Shown: piece by piece, positions 1 through 19,100 of the stretch | Position numbering within the stretch: the stretch's first letter is position 1 | Layout: the number at the start of each line of letters is the position of its first letter | NCBI GenBank assembly: GCA_030144725.1 | Contig: JASKMD010000012.1 | Span: 1,537,366 to 1,601,365 of the forward strand | Length of the DNA: 64,000 nucleotides | Direction of reading: 5' to 3' | Origin: Haematococcus lacustris | Taxonomy: Eukaryota > Chlorophyta > Chlorophyceae > Chlamydomonadales > Haematococcaceae | The notes under the pieces: generated by a model | What the model saw: only the letters and a program-made list of their open reading frames with translations | Databases searched by the model: none | What the model was told of the DNA's origin: nothing | Program-made: the position numbers and the translations under genes

Positions 1-221
1 GGCAAGGGATTCAAAATCAGGGGCAACTTTCAAAATCCTAGAGTGTGAAGGGTGAGCAAGGGTCTCTAAATCAGGAGCAGAAAAGTTGAGTGTGGGTGAG
101 GGTGAGGCAGCAGGAGTAGCCAACAGGGGGAGGGGGCGGGGCAGGGTGGAGCACAGGGTCAGGGTGAGGAGGACACTGTGTGCTGCAGTTATGTGTGTGT
201 GTTTCATGTTGTGTTGTGCAG

Positions 222-7116
<6,895 letters not shown>

Positions 7117-7218
7117 TGGCACAACATGGCCGGGCGCACGCTGCGGATGCAAGCACGGACTTGAACATCACACAAGCATCACACCTGCTGAGGCCTATCC
7201 CGTAACCCTTATGGTGCT

Positions 7219-7299
<81 letters not shown>
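7219..7299 (+). repeat. (CAG)27 trinucleotide repeat in putative 3' UTR
   Basis: Twenty-seven uninterrupted CAG units begin 103 bp after the stop codon of the JmjC gene. If the gene ends at the TGTAA at 8114 they are transcribed in its 3' UTR. The rest of 7117-8113 shows no convincing exon. Confidence 0.95.
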
Positions 7300-7300
<1 letters not shown>

Positions 7301-8113
7301 GCAAGCTCATGCCACACATTCTGCAACACCACGCTCATGGCTGTGTCAGGCGCCTGGGGGCTGCAGGACAGCAGGGCAGGGGGACTCAGCTGCAGGCCAA
7401 CCAGGGCCATGGCACTGCTCACAAACAGCGGCCGCAGGAGCAGGAGCCATCGCTGCCACCGCCACAGCAGCAGCAGCAGGCACCTTACTGGCCTGAGGCA
7501 TGTCCACTGGCTGCCCAGCCTTCCCTGCTTCCGTCCCCTGCCTGCCTGCCTACCTGCCCCTGAACCTCACCTGCCTGCCTCCTCCCTCCACACTGTGCTG
7601 TCACGCCACTGGCCAGCCTGCTCGCCCTGGCTGTGCCTCACCTCATGGTGCATGAGCACCAGTCCATGGAAGCCCCCTCCCTAGCTGGACCCTCTTGAAC
7701 CCCCCGCACTAAAACTAATCTTCCACGGCTCAGGCTTCGATTGTGTGCATGTTACCATGGAGCAGGTCGCTAGTTTTCACGCCCAAGTTGCTAGTGGGCA
7801 TGGCCAAGCAGGCTAGCCAATTTGATGGATGCAGCGGTTATGACGGTTATAGCATGATCACTACCTGACCCTGCCTTCGTGCCTCCTTGCCCTGCCCGCC
7901 CTTGCTCCTGCCTGCCTGCCCTTGCTCCTGGTACTCTAGTTAGGGTCGCCATGCTCAGTGCTAGGCGCCATGCACTGTTAGGAAACATAGGGAACACGAT
8001 GTATCGTCACAGGATCTTGGACGCCCCTGACGAGCCCCGCTTGAATGTGTTACGCCGTTATAACTGCAGCATTGTAGCATACGACCTGCCAGGCCATAGC
8101 AGCAACAACAACA

Positions 8114-8118
8114 TGTAA
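8114..8118 (+). promoter_or_regulatory. Candidate poly(A) signal TGTAA for the JmjC gene
   Basis: TGTAA is the usual chlorophyte polyadenylation signal. This one lies about 1 kb downstream of the stop codon, so the 3' UTR would be long. It is a five-base motif and could be chance. Confidence 0.35.
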
Positions 8119-8309
8119 GCAGAGCCTGGCATGCCCTGTTCACGTATCACCCGCGTGCTGCGCCATTATTCCCCTGGTGACCAGCATTATTCGTGTTATG
8201 TGGCTTACATCACTATAAGCCATCAGCAGTGACACTGTCTTGCCGAACATCTTCTGCATGTCGACCCCAACAAGAAATGAATCAACCCATCGCAAATCGC
8301 AGCACATAG

Positions 8310-8412
8310 CTAGTAGCAGCTCCCTCGTCCCTCACTAGGGCCTCTGTTTGAGTTGAATCACTAGGAACCACTAGGGATCAATAGCGGGACAACTCATACG
8401 GTGTTATGGAGC
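8310..8412 (+). repeat. Dispersed repeat, copy 1 (related to 36359-36467)
   Basis: About 100 bp resembling 36359-36467: both share CCTCGTCCCTCACTAGGGCC, then CCACTAGGGA, then a similar AGCGGGAC segment. The copies are clearly diverged, so this is an old interspersed element of unknown class. I see nothing else recognisable between 8119 and 9060, apart from a 147-codon minus ORF (9023-8580) without known motifs. Confidence 0.7.
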
Positions 8413-9063
8413 TGTGTGGAGTAACTCTAGCTAGTAGTAAGTAGAAAAGTTTCGGACCTTTACAACCGGCTACTTAGCATCGTTTTGGAGGTTTTGTAGT
8501 AGGCTACCCCTCCCATTGAACCACCAACCCCCCTAACGATAAGGGACAACGGCTTTTCCGAACTCATTTCTGCACCGATTCACACGCGGATTGAAGCGTC
8601 TGAAAACGGCTGCGCTGAGGCACACGCTGAGCCGGAAGGGCATGTTGCCGGGTATCCGACCCTACCGAGCCTGCGGACTTGATGTACGCTGACCCAGTAT
8701 CTGTGAGTCCCCCATTGACGCGATGAATATTGCGCGATGTGCGAGGAGCCCGACCCCATGTCCAACATCGTGACCAACATGCGCTGGCTCAGGGGCTCTG
8801 AAACTTGGAGGAGACCACAGTAGGAGCACAGCAGTGGCAGCTGCATCAATCCCTTGTGGATTAGGCTCCAAAAGGTGGGGAAACACTCCTCCATGCTGCC
8901 CACTCTGTTGATGCCAATATGGCGACCATCGGACGCAAACGAATGCCCCAGCCCTGCGTCACTGGCTAGGGAACCTATCTGTGGACCCCCTGCCAAGGTC
9001 TCAACTCTTGCTGAGATTTGCAAATAGGGGTTTTAGAAGCTGGCGTGTGCACATGCCTGCAGC

Positions 9064-9624
9064 ATGCCGACATCCAAGTATCACCCCTACAAGGGGAAGG
9101 GCGGGCATGCAGCCCGCTGTGCGCTGTGTGTGAAGACGACACCAGCTGGTCTTGCTGGCTGGGTGGAGATTCATGTGGAGGGGGAGGCAGCCTCCTACCG
9201 CTCCGGGCAGAGTGTACGAGCCATCGGCCAGGTCACAACCCAGATGGCTGAAATCATCAAGGCCTGCGACAACTTGTTGCCCGCACTGATTCCATTAGCC
9301 CACAGGACTTGCGCTGAGTCTGCTGCAGCCGCGCATGCTGTGTGCCAGCGGTTGCGGGGGCAGGAGTCAGCCAGTCAGCTCCAGCCCATGCCCCGTCTCA
9401 GCTCCACACCCACGCAAGCACCTGCACAGCCTGGGCCAGCCCATGCGCCCTGCCCCCACCATCTCCCAGACCAACCACCCTCGCACCCATCACAGGTGCA
9501 GGGGTCCAGCCAGCACCACCCGGCCCTGCCGGCACTGCTGCACCTACCGGGGCTCTCCATCCTCACCAGGCCTGCCACCAACCTTGTGACCCCACTTGCC
9601 GAGGAGCAGCAGCCCATCATGTGA
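9064..9624 (+). CDS. Unrecognised ORF, 186 codons
   Basis: ATG-initiated ORF starting MPTSKYHPYKGKGGHAARCALC, ending at a TGA. The first 100 residues look protein-like, with a possible C-x2-C pair and an amphipathic helix; the rest is rich in P, H and S. I recognise no family. It lies between repeats and could belong to a mobile element or be non-coding. 9625-10185 holds only a short AGT microsatellite near 9982-10006. Confidence 0.25.
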   Translation: MPTSKYHPYKGKGGHAARCALCVKTTPAGLAGWVEIHVEGEAASYRSGQSVRAIGQVTTQMAEIIKACDNLLPALIPLAHRTCAESAAAAHAVCQRLRGQESASQLQPMPRLSSTPTQAPAQPGPAHAPCPHHLPDQPPSHPSQVQGSSQHHPALPALLHLPGLSILTRPATNLVTPLAEEQQPIM

Positions 9625-10185
9625 GTGCACCTGCTGGATGATGGGCTGACATGGCAAGCCAGCTGTTTAGCATCAGCTGCACACTCAGATTGCAGCCTAC
9701 TCAACCTAGCACCTTGGTGGTAGCACCACTCGTCACACTCTGCATCCTGCATCCTGCGTTGTGGGTGTTGTGAAGCAGCATTACAAAGGCCCATTGCGCA
9801 GAGCGAAACCGTTCGCGTGCCTGGCAGACTGCCGTCACCGTAGGGTGCCAGCAGCTCGGGCGCGCAGGCGCAAGCGCAACGCAAAGATAAGGCGTTCCGC
9901 GTTAAAATGACAACTCAACTCTCACCAGGCACGCCGCAAAGTCAAATGTCCCTTACGTGGTGGTTCAATGGGGGGGGGTAGCCAGTAGTAGTAGTAGTAG
10001 TAGTAGGCATGGAGGCACACAGACCAGATAGGCGCAGCTGAGGTGGGCATTAGGCACACTAGCAGTAGCTTGTGTGTTCAAGTATAACTCTTGCTCTATC
10101 TTGGAGTAGTATGAGGGCTGTAGGATTAAAAGTGGTTCCGCATGTCGACTCATGCAGCCCGCAACCGTGCAAGCGCACCAACAGA

Positions 10186-11144
10186 ATGGCGCGCGACGAG
10201 CAATTGAGCGACGACGATGCTCCAGAGGAAGTTACCTTGGCGGAGGGCAAGGCGCAGGTGGAGGCTCGCCGAGCCCTTGAGACACGAAGCAAGCTCGCAG
10301 CAGCTGCAGCCGCCAAGGCGAAGAGGCAGATTAGAGAAACACGCCGGCTGGCTGCAGCAGCGGAAAGCATCAATGCCAGCCGACCAACAGAGCAGGAAGC
10401 CGTGGGCTCTGATGGTTACGCCTTGGATGCTAACCAGGAAGACGCAGACCTGCTCCCAGAGGCAGTTTTGCATGCCTTGGAGCAGCATGGGTGAGCGTGG
10501 TGTCTGAGACATGGGAATGCAGTTGCCGGCCACCCTGCGCTTTCGTCAGACTTCTGCCGGTGCTGTGCAGGTCAGAGCGTCTGGTGGCAAGGCCAGCAGT
10601 GTCTTCGGCATTGCAAGATCATGCCATCATAAAGAAACTTGACAAGCCAAAGCTCCTGGCCAAGAAACGGAAAAAGGTTGAACAGCTGACAAAGGGCCCT
10701 GTGGTTGTGCAAGTGCTGGGGGCCATAGACAAGCTGGCTGCAGGTAAGCTGGGCGCACACTTTTGCTTTGCTGCCTATGCACCAACCCAGGGTATCCGTG
10801 CATCAGGCTGATGGGAGCTCACAGTGACAGCTTGCTCCAGCTGCCATGCCACCATTTTAAGTACAGGGCCGAAGTATGTGTCAGTATGTGCACATGTGGC
10901 GTGGCGTGTCAGCATGGCATTGCAGCAAGCACGCTTGCATTTGCTACAGCCACCTGCAAGGTTTGAAAATTGTGTTCTGCGATGTACAGGCACAGCGTCA
11001 AGCTTCCTCAAGGAACATCTTGTTGGTGGGCGGCACAAAAGGTCAGCAGATATGCTGAACCCTACCACCTGCAGTGGTGGTGCCAACAGACAAGCTGGGA
11101 GTCTCATGCCTCAGACGATGGGGCCAGCCAAGAAGTTTCTGTAG
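10186..11144 (+). CDS. UTP16/BUD21-like U3 snoRNP-associated protein
   Basis: Three exons: 10186-10490, 10571-10743, 10990-11144 (TAG), with GT-AG introns and matching phases, giving 210 residues. The N-terminus reads MARDEQLSDDDAPEEVTLAE, followed by an A/K/R-rich helix (residues about 20-60). This 'DDDAPEEV' acidic start before a charged coiled coil is typical of the U3 snoRNA-associated BUD21/UTP16 family, which acts in the nucleolar small-subunit processome. The C-terminal exon has SSFLKEHLVGGRHKRS and ends GPAKKFL, which also suits the family. The ATG at 10186 was chosen because the similarity begins there; the frame is open upstream. The function is inferred from short motifs only. Confidence 0.6.
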
Positions 11145-11181
11145 CTATTGCTAGTTTATGGCAGGCAGGGACAGTCCAGCG

Positions 11182-11460
11182 CAGCAAGCGCAGCAAGCGC
11201 AGCAAGCGCAGCAAGCGCAGCAAGCGCAGCAAGCGCAGCAAGCGCAGCAAGCGCAGCAAGCGCAGCAAGCGCAGCAAGCGCAGCAAGCGCAGCAAGCGCA
11301 GCAAGCGCAGCAAGCGCAGCAAGCGCAGCAAGCGCAGCAAGCGCAGCAAGCGCAGCAAGCGCAGCAAGCGCAGCAAGCGCAGCAAGCGCAGCAAGCGCAG
11401 CAAGCGCAGCAAGCGCAGCAAGCGCAGCAAGCGCAGCAAGCGCAGCAAGCGCAGCAAGCG
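11182..11460 (+). repeat. 31 perfect copies of the nonamer CAGCAAGCG
   Basis: A 9-bp tandem array starts 38 bp after the stop of the UTP16-like gene, inside its presumed 3' UTR. Being a multiple of three it keeps all six frames open (SKR, AAS, QQA and so on), so the long ORFs here are not genes. Confidence 0.98.
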
Positions 11461-11924
11461 CAGCAAGGCTGAGCAGGCAGCGCAGCCCACCCAGCCCCAT
11501 CAAGGCCACAGGCAAAGGCAAGGCTGCCAAGGCTCAACCAGCACTGTAGACAGCCGAGTGGGTGGATTGGGACTGCGATGCAGCTTTGACACACAGCGCA
11601 TTGTGGGGAGAGCAAGTGGCGCCCACTGGAGCTGTGCTGGTGGCCCGACCTGCCTGAGTTGCCCAGTACACTGCCTTGCTTGACCTAGCGCTGGGCAAGC
11701 AGGCCAGTTGTGCGGCAGTAGTGCGGCAAGGAGTACTCCGAGCTGGGCTACAGGCGTTATGAGACTGTGCGCTCAAGGCCCAGCAGCAGCATGCAGCACA
11801 GTCATGAGATCACACCAGTGCATGTCTGTCATGGCAATACTAGGCAAGAGCCGTATCACAGGGGTCAGGCAATACTTTAGGTGGGAGGTGCCCATGCCAT
11901 CTGCGCACCTGGGGATCACTGCGT

Positions 11925-11929
11925 TGTAA
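11925..11929 (+). promoter_or_regulatory. Candidate poly(A) signal TGTAA for the UTP16-like gene
   Basis: TGTAA lies about 780 bp after the stop codon and downstream of the nonamer array. No closer copy was seen. 11930-12559 otherwise shows no convincing coding sequence. Confidence 0.4.
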
Positions 11930-12559
11930 GGCTGCCCTGTCGGTGACATCATTAGTGAGGGAGGTGCTGAGCTAGGAGGGCAGCGTGCTTGACTGGCGGT
12001 ATGGGTGCAATAGTGCCATAAGTAACGGCTGTGTGGCGGCTGACGCTGATGTTAGTGCTTCCTGCACCTGACGCACCAACTGACCGACCAATGTCTGAAC
12101 CGTGCACATCATGTGGAGCGTTTGTGTGCCTCAGCTGAGTTGACATGCATGACCAGCATGTACGTCATCAGTGTACTGTATAATGTATCTATATGCAAGC
12201 AGGTTTTCTACAATACCATGAAACCTCGAAGATTCAGATGTCACACTCAGAGCACACTCAATGGCACAAAATGCCCGCTACAGTCCAGGCAGATGGCTAA
12301 GCACACTTTGCTGAAGCTGACGGCTACACTCGGGTACGGCTGCCGTCACAGACAACAGACTGCGGACACAGATCGCTCCGTCATGGGTGGAGCTGACGTC
12401 GCATGTGTTGCCAATACCGGGTCCAGAAGCGACGAGCTTCATCGCAGCGGCACCAGTGCCACCGCCCCACTCCTACGCTGTAAGACAAATACACTGCCGG
12501 AAACATGAAAAAGTGACTGCATGGCGGAGGTACAAGCGTTCGAGCATCATCAGCAACCG

Positions 12560-15335
12560 CTATGGCCTACGCACAGAAACCAGGTGCCCCACCGGGGCCA
12601 AGGCGTCCAACTGCAGCACCTGCAGCAGCAGCAGGCCGAGGGCGAGGCGAAGCTGAGGTTTGCCATGTAAGAGAACCAGAAGATGAGCAGCCTGGCACAC
12701 ATGCCTGGCTGTGCCTCCTCCCTGAGCCTCCTCCCCAGCCTCAGTGCTGGCCCCCTCTGGTTCCCCCACTGAAGCACTGCCCCAGGCGCAGCGCGGAAAG
12801 TTAGGCAAGCATGCAACGGGCGGCGCTACCTCAAGGCCAGGGTCCGGCCTCACGCCTATCCCCTTGCCCTGACGCACTATTGCGCCCCTCCCCTCCCCGC
12901 CTTCCCTCCCCCTCCCCTCCCCCCAGCTGTCAGCCGTCTCACCTGTTCTATGTGCTGCCTGCATGTGGGGCACTCGTTGGGTGGCCTGACGAAGATGCGG
13001 TAGGCGCAGGCCTTGCAGAAGCCGCCGTGGCCGCAGTCCAGGAAGACGCAGGAGGAGGGCTTGTCGTAGCAGATCACACACAGCCCGTCATCAACACCCT
13101 CCTCAGGCACCACCTGCATGGCCAGGCTCCCGGCCCCAGGCCCTTCGCTAGCCCCTGTGTTGATGCTGGCGGGGAGGGTGCTGGTGCTGGTGCCGCCCTG
13201 GAGCCTAGGCTGTGTGCTGGTGGCAGCAGGCTGTGTGGAGCTGCTGTCACCACCAGGGAGGGGGGCCCTGACAGCAGCGGCCTCAAGGCAGCTTCCCTCC
13301 ACCATCCCCACCCTCATCTCCCCCGCTGCCTGCTGCCCTGGCACTGGCTCTCCCCCTCCCGGTGCTGGGCTCGAGGGCGAAGGCTGGAGCGTGAGGGGGA
13401 GGTGGGTGGAGGGAGGAATGGGGTAGGCGCCTGAGGGTGAGGGTGAGGGGAGGGGCGGCTCCTCCCCGCCTCCTGTGCACAGGACCCCCTTGGCCGTCTC
13501 CCCTGGCTGCTGCAAGAGGCTGTGTGAGCGAGAGGGGGCTGCAGCCGCCCCTGCCCCTGGCCCCTCCTGGCCGGCAGTCAGGCTGCCAGAAGGGCCCTGT
13601 CTTGCTGCCTGACCAGCACCCTCCTCACCCTGCGCCCTGCCCTGCCCTGCCCTGCTGCTCCTGCCCTTACTGCTGCCCCAGCCTGGGGTGCGGGCAGCAG
13701 TGTTGCCGCTGCTGCTGCTGCTGCTGCTGCTGGCTGTGGGTGTGGTGGGGGCGCTGGCCGCAGTGCCAGGTCTGGTGTGCGTGGAGTTGAGGGAGAGGGG
13801 GCTGGAGGGGGCGGCAGCTGGGCCCGTGTTGAGGTGCGTAGGCCGAGTGGCCTTGCAGCTGCTGGGGCCAGGGTCTCTGCGTCCACTCCCCCCTGCACCA
13901 CTGCTGCTGCTGCTGCTGCTGCTTGGGGGGAGGGAGGTCTGGCTGGTCACGGCTGAAAGGGTGGGTGGGTGGGCCTGGGCCGGATGGGGTGTGGGCTGTG
14001 AGGTCGGGCTGTGGGGTGGGTGGGGAGGATGGCCAGCAGCAGCAGCTGTGGTGGTGCTGGGTGTGCCGGCAGGGGAGCCGCCAAGCGCAGTGGCTGGCTC
14101 CAGAGGGTGGGAGGGGGTGACCGGGTCAGGCTGTTCAGGGCAGTGGCCGCAGGGTAGGGCCTGCAGAGGCACTGGGGAGGAGGTGGCCCGGAGGAGTGGG
14201 GTGGGGGTGGGGTCCCCTGCTGCCCCTGTCCCTGTGCCCCCATCAGCTGCTGCTGCTGCCAGCTGCCCCTGTGCTGACGCCGCAAGTGCACCGACAGGGC
14301 TGCCATCCCGCGACTGCCAGCTCCCTCCCCCCTGCTGCTGCTGTGGGGCCTGCCCTGTAGCCAGCACGCCCTGCAGCCCTGGCGCCTCATCCAAGGGAGC
14401 TGATGCAGGCTGGGGCAGGCCACCTGGCTGGCCACTGCCCTGACCGGGCGGCAGGGTGGCTGGCTGGTGGCCTGGGTGCACAGTGATGACATGGGCGCCA
14501 GGCATCCCAGCCCCTGCCTCACTGGCCGCCGGCCCCCCCCCCCACCCTCCTGCTGCTGTCCCCTCACCCCCCAGTCCGACACCCCGCGCCTGTGTGCCCC
14601 CCTCCCCCTCCCCCACAAGGCCCTGCTGCTCCCCTGCCTGCTGCTCCCGGGTCCCTCCTCCCAGCGGCACCAGCGCCAGCTCTTGGGCCCGGGCCGCCTC
14701 CCCCACCGCCAGGCGCTGGTAGGCACTGTCCTCCACCCCGCTGATGTCCTGCGCCAGCTGCGCCGCCGCCCCCGCCGCCCCTGCTGCCATGTGCGACACG
14801 ATGGAGCCCGCCCCTGCCAGCTGCTTGTACAGGGTGGGGCCCACTCTCAGCAGCCGGGCCGGCGCCAGGCTGACTGTGCGGGCTGACATCAGCTGCTCCA
14901 CAAGCTGCTCCACTTCGTCGTCTGAGTGGCGCGCAGTCGGGCAGGGGGTGGAGGGGTGAGGCAGGCATGAGGTGTGGGCTGAGCAGCCAAGGGGGGCCAG
15001 GGTGGTAAGAGCAGAGGAACAGGTCCAGCCAGGAGGGGAGAGAAGTACAGGAGGTAAGGCGCAGGCAGGGTAGGCGGCAGTGGGGAGACAGGGTGTTGCA
15101 GGGTGTCAGAAGGAGGGAAAATGATTGGTGTGATGGGGAAGTGTGACGTCGCGGTGCGCCCCTCACCGGTCATGGTGTCGACGCGGTGTTGCTCGCCTTC
15201 GCGGTCGCGCTGGCCCTGCAGCCGCCTCGCGATGTTTTCGTGTGCGGTCCAAACCGCCCCCGTGGCCAGGAGTCTCGATCGCACGCGCTCCTTCTCGCGC
15301 AACCCTAATGCGAGCAGCACTGCGGCCAACACCAC
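12560..15335 (-). CDS. RING-HC (C3HC4) E3-like protein with N-terminal membrane helix
   Basis: Minus-strand gene. Exon 14921-12943 (659 codons plus two bases) ends in a RING: CVICYDKPSSCVFLDCGHGG, then CKAC and CPTCRQHIEQ, with the C3HC4 ligands. The last exon 12619-12560 joins in phase and adds VLQLDALAPVGHLVSVRRP and a stop. Upstream, the exon ending at 15167 joins in phase and carries a hydrophobic stretch (VVLAAVLLALGL) before a basic segment, so the protein is probably membrane-anchored with the RING in the cytosol. The middle 550 residues are disordered and rich in A, G, S, P and Q. No ATG was found for the first exon; 15335 is only the last in-frame GTG, and the frame is open beyond it. 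Probable ubiquitin ligase; substrate unknown. Confidence 0.75.
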
Positions 15336-16131
15336 CGCGCGTCGGAAAATAACTTTGTACCAAGCAGGGTAAGCAGCGGGTGGCTCGGCTGCCAGAGGTC
15401 GGGACAGGACATATTCAAAACAATGTGGCAGTGCGTGCGATGACCATGCGCTCTTAGGCGACCATACGTTCTTGACTGCGCAAAACTTCCTGGAGCGTAC
15501 ATGGAAGATTTTTAATCTGTGAGCAGAGACGCCGCCAGCTGTGATGCCACCCTGCTGTTGCTGTTCACGAGTGCTATCACTTGTGATGGTGCCAGTGGGA
15601 CAGCAGGTTGAGCTCTGCTGCTGCAGGTCACTCTGGGCTGTGGGTCACTGCAGCCTGCAGCCTGCTGACCAGGGGCACTCACCTGAAGCCAGCCACATGC
15701 TGCCCCAACCGACCGCTGCAGGGATGAGGATTTGCTGCACACATGCAATCAGCCAGCCCAGCTGTGAGGTCACACCCAGCCGCACCCAGTGAGGTCACAC
15801 CCCACCTATGCAAGGTCACACCCAGTTGTGAGGCATGTCGTGGACATAAGGGCAGGTCACGCAATGATCTGGCACGGCGTCAGGGGTGAGAGATTTGGGG
15901 CAAATGCTGCTGTCTGTCCAGGTAGGTGGCAGCCACCTCCCTGACAGCCACCACTCACCTTCCTGCTACCCTAACCACCCTAACCACCCCACCCTCCTCA
16001 TCCTGCCTCACCCTGCTGGCAAGGGACTCAGGGTCAGGGCTACCGCCCCCACGTGCCCCAGCCAGTCGAGATAGTCCCACTTCCCCTTGACCCATCGCAC
16101 TGTTCACACCCACCACACATCTGTCACTCAC
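15336..16131. other. Spacer between RING gene and TMEM185-like gene
   Basis: It must hold the 5' end of the RING gene and the unresolved 3' end of the TMEM185-like gene. Three imperfect copies of GGTCACACCC lie at 15768-15835. A possible terminal exon of the TMEM185-like gene may lie near 15860-15945, but two reading frames are equally acceptable there. Confidence 0.4.
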
Positions 16132-19100
16132 TGGCAGTGTGACCAGGGTGTCACCGTCCAGGCGCTTGCACAGAGCTACCATGAAGGTCACATGCGGAGC
16201 CACAGCAGTAGCCAGGAGCCAGAAGAAGCCCAGCTGCAGGCAGGGGCAGCCGCCAGCAGGTGGGGGCAGGGGGGAGGGGGGAGGGGGCCAGGGGGGAGGC
16301 CACACAGCATGGAGGGCGAGGGGGAGGCTGCGGTGGGTAGGAGAAGTGGGGTATTAGGGCAACAGCTTCAGCATCATGCCGCTGTTGAAATCCCAGGCTG
16401 TTCACTATCATAAGTGCACAAATGGCTGTTGAAATCTCAGGCTGTTCACTATTATAAGTGCTAAAGTCAGCGCCAGCAGCAGCAGCCGGTGCAGCCGGTG
16501 CAGCCGGTGCAGCAGCAAGAGTAAGAGCAGCGGGTGCAGCAGCACCACCGTTTTCTCCCCACTGCCTGGCAAGATGTTCACGTGTGCAGCTCCCTCCCTC
16601 CCCTCCCCTCCCCTCCCCTCCCCTCCCCTCCCCTCCCCTCCCCTCCCCTCCCCTCCCCTCCCCTCCCCTCCCCTCCCCTCCCCTCCCCTCCCCTCCCCTC
16701 CCCTCCCCTCCCCTCCCCTCCCCTCCCCTCCCCTCCCCTCCCCTCCCCTCCCCTCCCCTCCCCTCCCCTCCCCTCCCCTCCCCCCCTCCCCTCCCCTCCC
16801 CTCCCCTCCCCTCCCCTCCCCTCCCCTCCCCTCCCCTCCCCTCCCCTCCCCTCCCCTCCCCTCCCCTCCCCTCCCCTCCCCTCCCCTCCCCTCCCCTCCC
16901 CTCCCCTCCCCTCCCCTCCCCTCCCCTCCCCTCCCCTCCCCTCCCCTCCCCGTCCAGCAGCTCACCGGTAGGATGAGCTCCCATGGCCGCGCCCAGACCT
17001 TTGAGAACAGCAGCAGCAGGCCCACAAACAGCGCCAGCACACTGAGGCTGGCGAACCACAGCCAGGGCACGATGAACACCAGGCGCCAGGAGAAGGCACT
17101 CTGGCCGTCCACCTGTTGGTCCGGCAGCACCCCACACAGCATCACTGGGGGCGGGAGGGTCAGCAGAGGTTCAGACGGAAGGTGTGCCGGGTCCTGTGTT
17201 GGTGCAGGTGGGGGGTGAGGGATCCACCAGAGCAGCAGCAGCAGCGCTCAGTGGACGCCACCATGCCATGATGCAGATGGTGGTGGCTGGGATGGGGTAG
17301 GGGGGGGTGATATAAGTGCTATGCTAGTAAGCAGCGGCAGAGGGGGGGTGGGTGAAAGCCCAATGCACTGCCACCATCGTCGTCACACCACCTTCACCAC
17401 CACCACCACCACCATGAGACGGCACATGCCTACAACAGCTGTGCGGACTGTCAACTAGGGATGCATGTCCTTCTCTTCTCCCCAGCCAGCTGCCCAGGCC
17501 AAGGACTGGGACTGGGCCCTACCCCTTCCTCCCACCCACACCCCGGCTGCTGCCCTCCTCCCCTTGACCCTAACCCTGGCCCCCACCCTATCCCACACCC
17601 ACACCCCGACTGCTGCCCTCCTCCCCTTGACCCTAACCCTGGCCCCCACCCTATCCCACACCCACACCCCGACTGCTGCCCTCCTCCCCTTGACCCTAAC
17701 CCTGGCCCCCACCCTATCCCACACCCACACCCCGCCTGCCTGCCCGCCTGCCCTGGCAGACACCTTGAAGGCCACGAACAGCAGGAAGATGAAGGCCAGG
17801 TCACGGCGCGAGCCCAGCATGCGTTCGTTGCGGTGCTTGGCGCACGCCAGCAGCACTGTCAGCGCCCACGCAGCCCTGCAGACGCCCGCAGGCAGCAAGC
17901 GGCACTTCAGGCCCAGCGCCAGGCAGCAGGCAGGGACAGAGGTCAGACAGGGACCAAGCAGCAAGCAGGGTCAGACGTTGAGGTAGGCACGGACATGAGG
18001 TCAGGCACAGGGGCTGCAGCTAGGCTTACGGCACCACAGTGGACAGGAGCAGACGAGGGCCGGGCCTGGGCCTGGCAGCAGCTGCTTGTGACCCTGCTGC
18101 ACAGCAGCACTGGCGGCTGCTGATCCCTGTGTCATGTTGCCATCAGTGTGCTGTGGACCTACAGCACAGCACAGGTTGAGTATTCAGCCTCCTGGCACAG
18201 CAGGCTGGGGCCCCCTGCACCACCCCCTGCAGCTCCTGTGCTGCTGTTGGTGCTGCCTGGTGGCTGCTGATCCCTTTGAAACCCACCGCTGCTCCCATCA
18301 AGCCATACTGCTGCTGCGCAGGAGCTGTACACAATCCATGCTGCGGCCGTGGCCCTTGCCTGCTGCTGCCTCCTGCTGCTGCCTGCTGCTGCCACTGCTG
18401 TTATTACCATCGCCACTGCTGCTGCTGCCTGCTGCTGCCTGCTAGCATCACAGGGCAAGGATGGCAAACAGGAGCAAGGTGAGGGGGGAGGTGGAGGAGC
18501 AAGGAGGCTGCCTGCCAAGCCTTACCAGGCCGGGGCAAGAGTCAGTCGCATACTGCTCTTTGCAAAATCCCCCGCTTGCAGCTGCGCTGCGAACGTGGCC
18601 TGCATACATGATGGGAGGGGAGGGAAGGTGGTAGGCAGTCAGGCAAGCAGGCAGGTAGGCATGCAGCAGCAGCCTGGTTGTGACAGTTGTCAACCCTATA
18701 CTGGTCACACCCCTGCTCACTGGTCACACCTTGATGGCCAAGGCAGCTGAGGAGTCCAGCAGGACGTTGATGGCGTCAATGATGTGGGTGCGCACGCGTA
18801 TGGAGCGCATCAGCGAGTACTGCGAGCACTCACACGGGCCCATAGCCGCTTAGCAGCTTATGAGCCAGGCCTGGTCTCCAGCCCCAACACAAGCACACAG
18901 CACAAGGTCTAAAATGAAGGCCACACAACACAAGGCACGGCTGCACTGCGACATGCACTGCGGATAGCTTCAACATGCAGCAGCCAGGATAGCCCCACAC
19001 TGCACTGGCATCCAGGAGAGCCCCTCCTGCACGGGCAGCCTGGCCTCAGTGCTGACTGGCTAAGGCAGGGGTTGGGGAGGGTGAGGGTGTGGTCTGGGGA

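Noticed and set aside
10970..11683. SKR-repeat ORF resembling an SR protein
   Set aside because: Nonamer tandem array; all frames stay open, and it follows a stop codon.
12521..12666. Plus-strand mini-exon: ATG GCG GAG ... ending at a GTAAG donor
   Set aside because: It is antisense to the last RING exon, which joins in phase and gives a sensible RING C-terminus; no partner exon was found on the plus strand.
16151..17218. GEGRGG and PLPSP ORFs across the pentamer array
   Set aside because: Artefacts of (CCCTC)n; only 17112-16966 and 16233-16132 fit the membrane protein.
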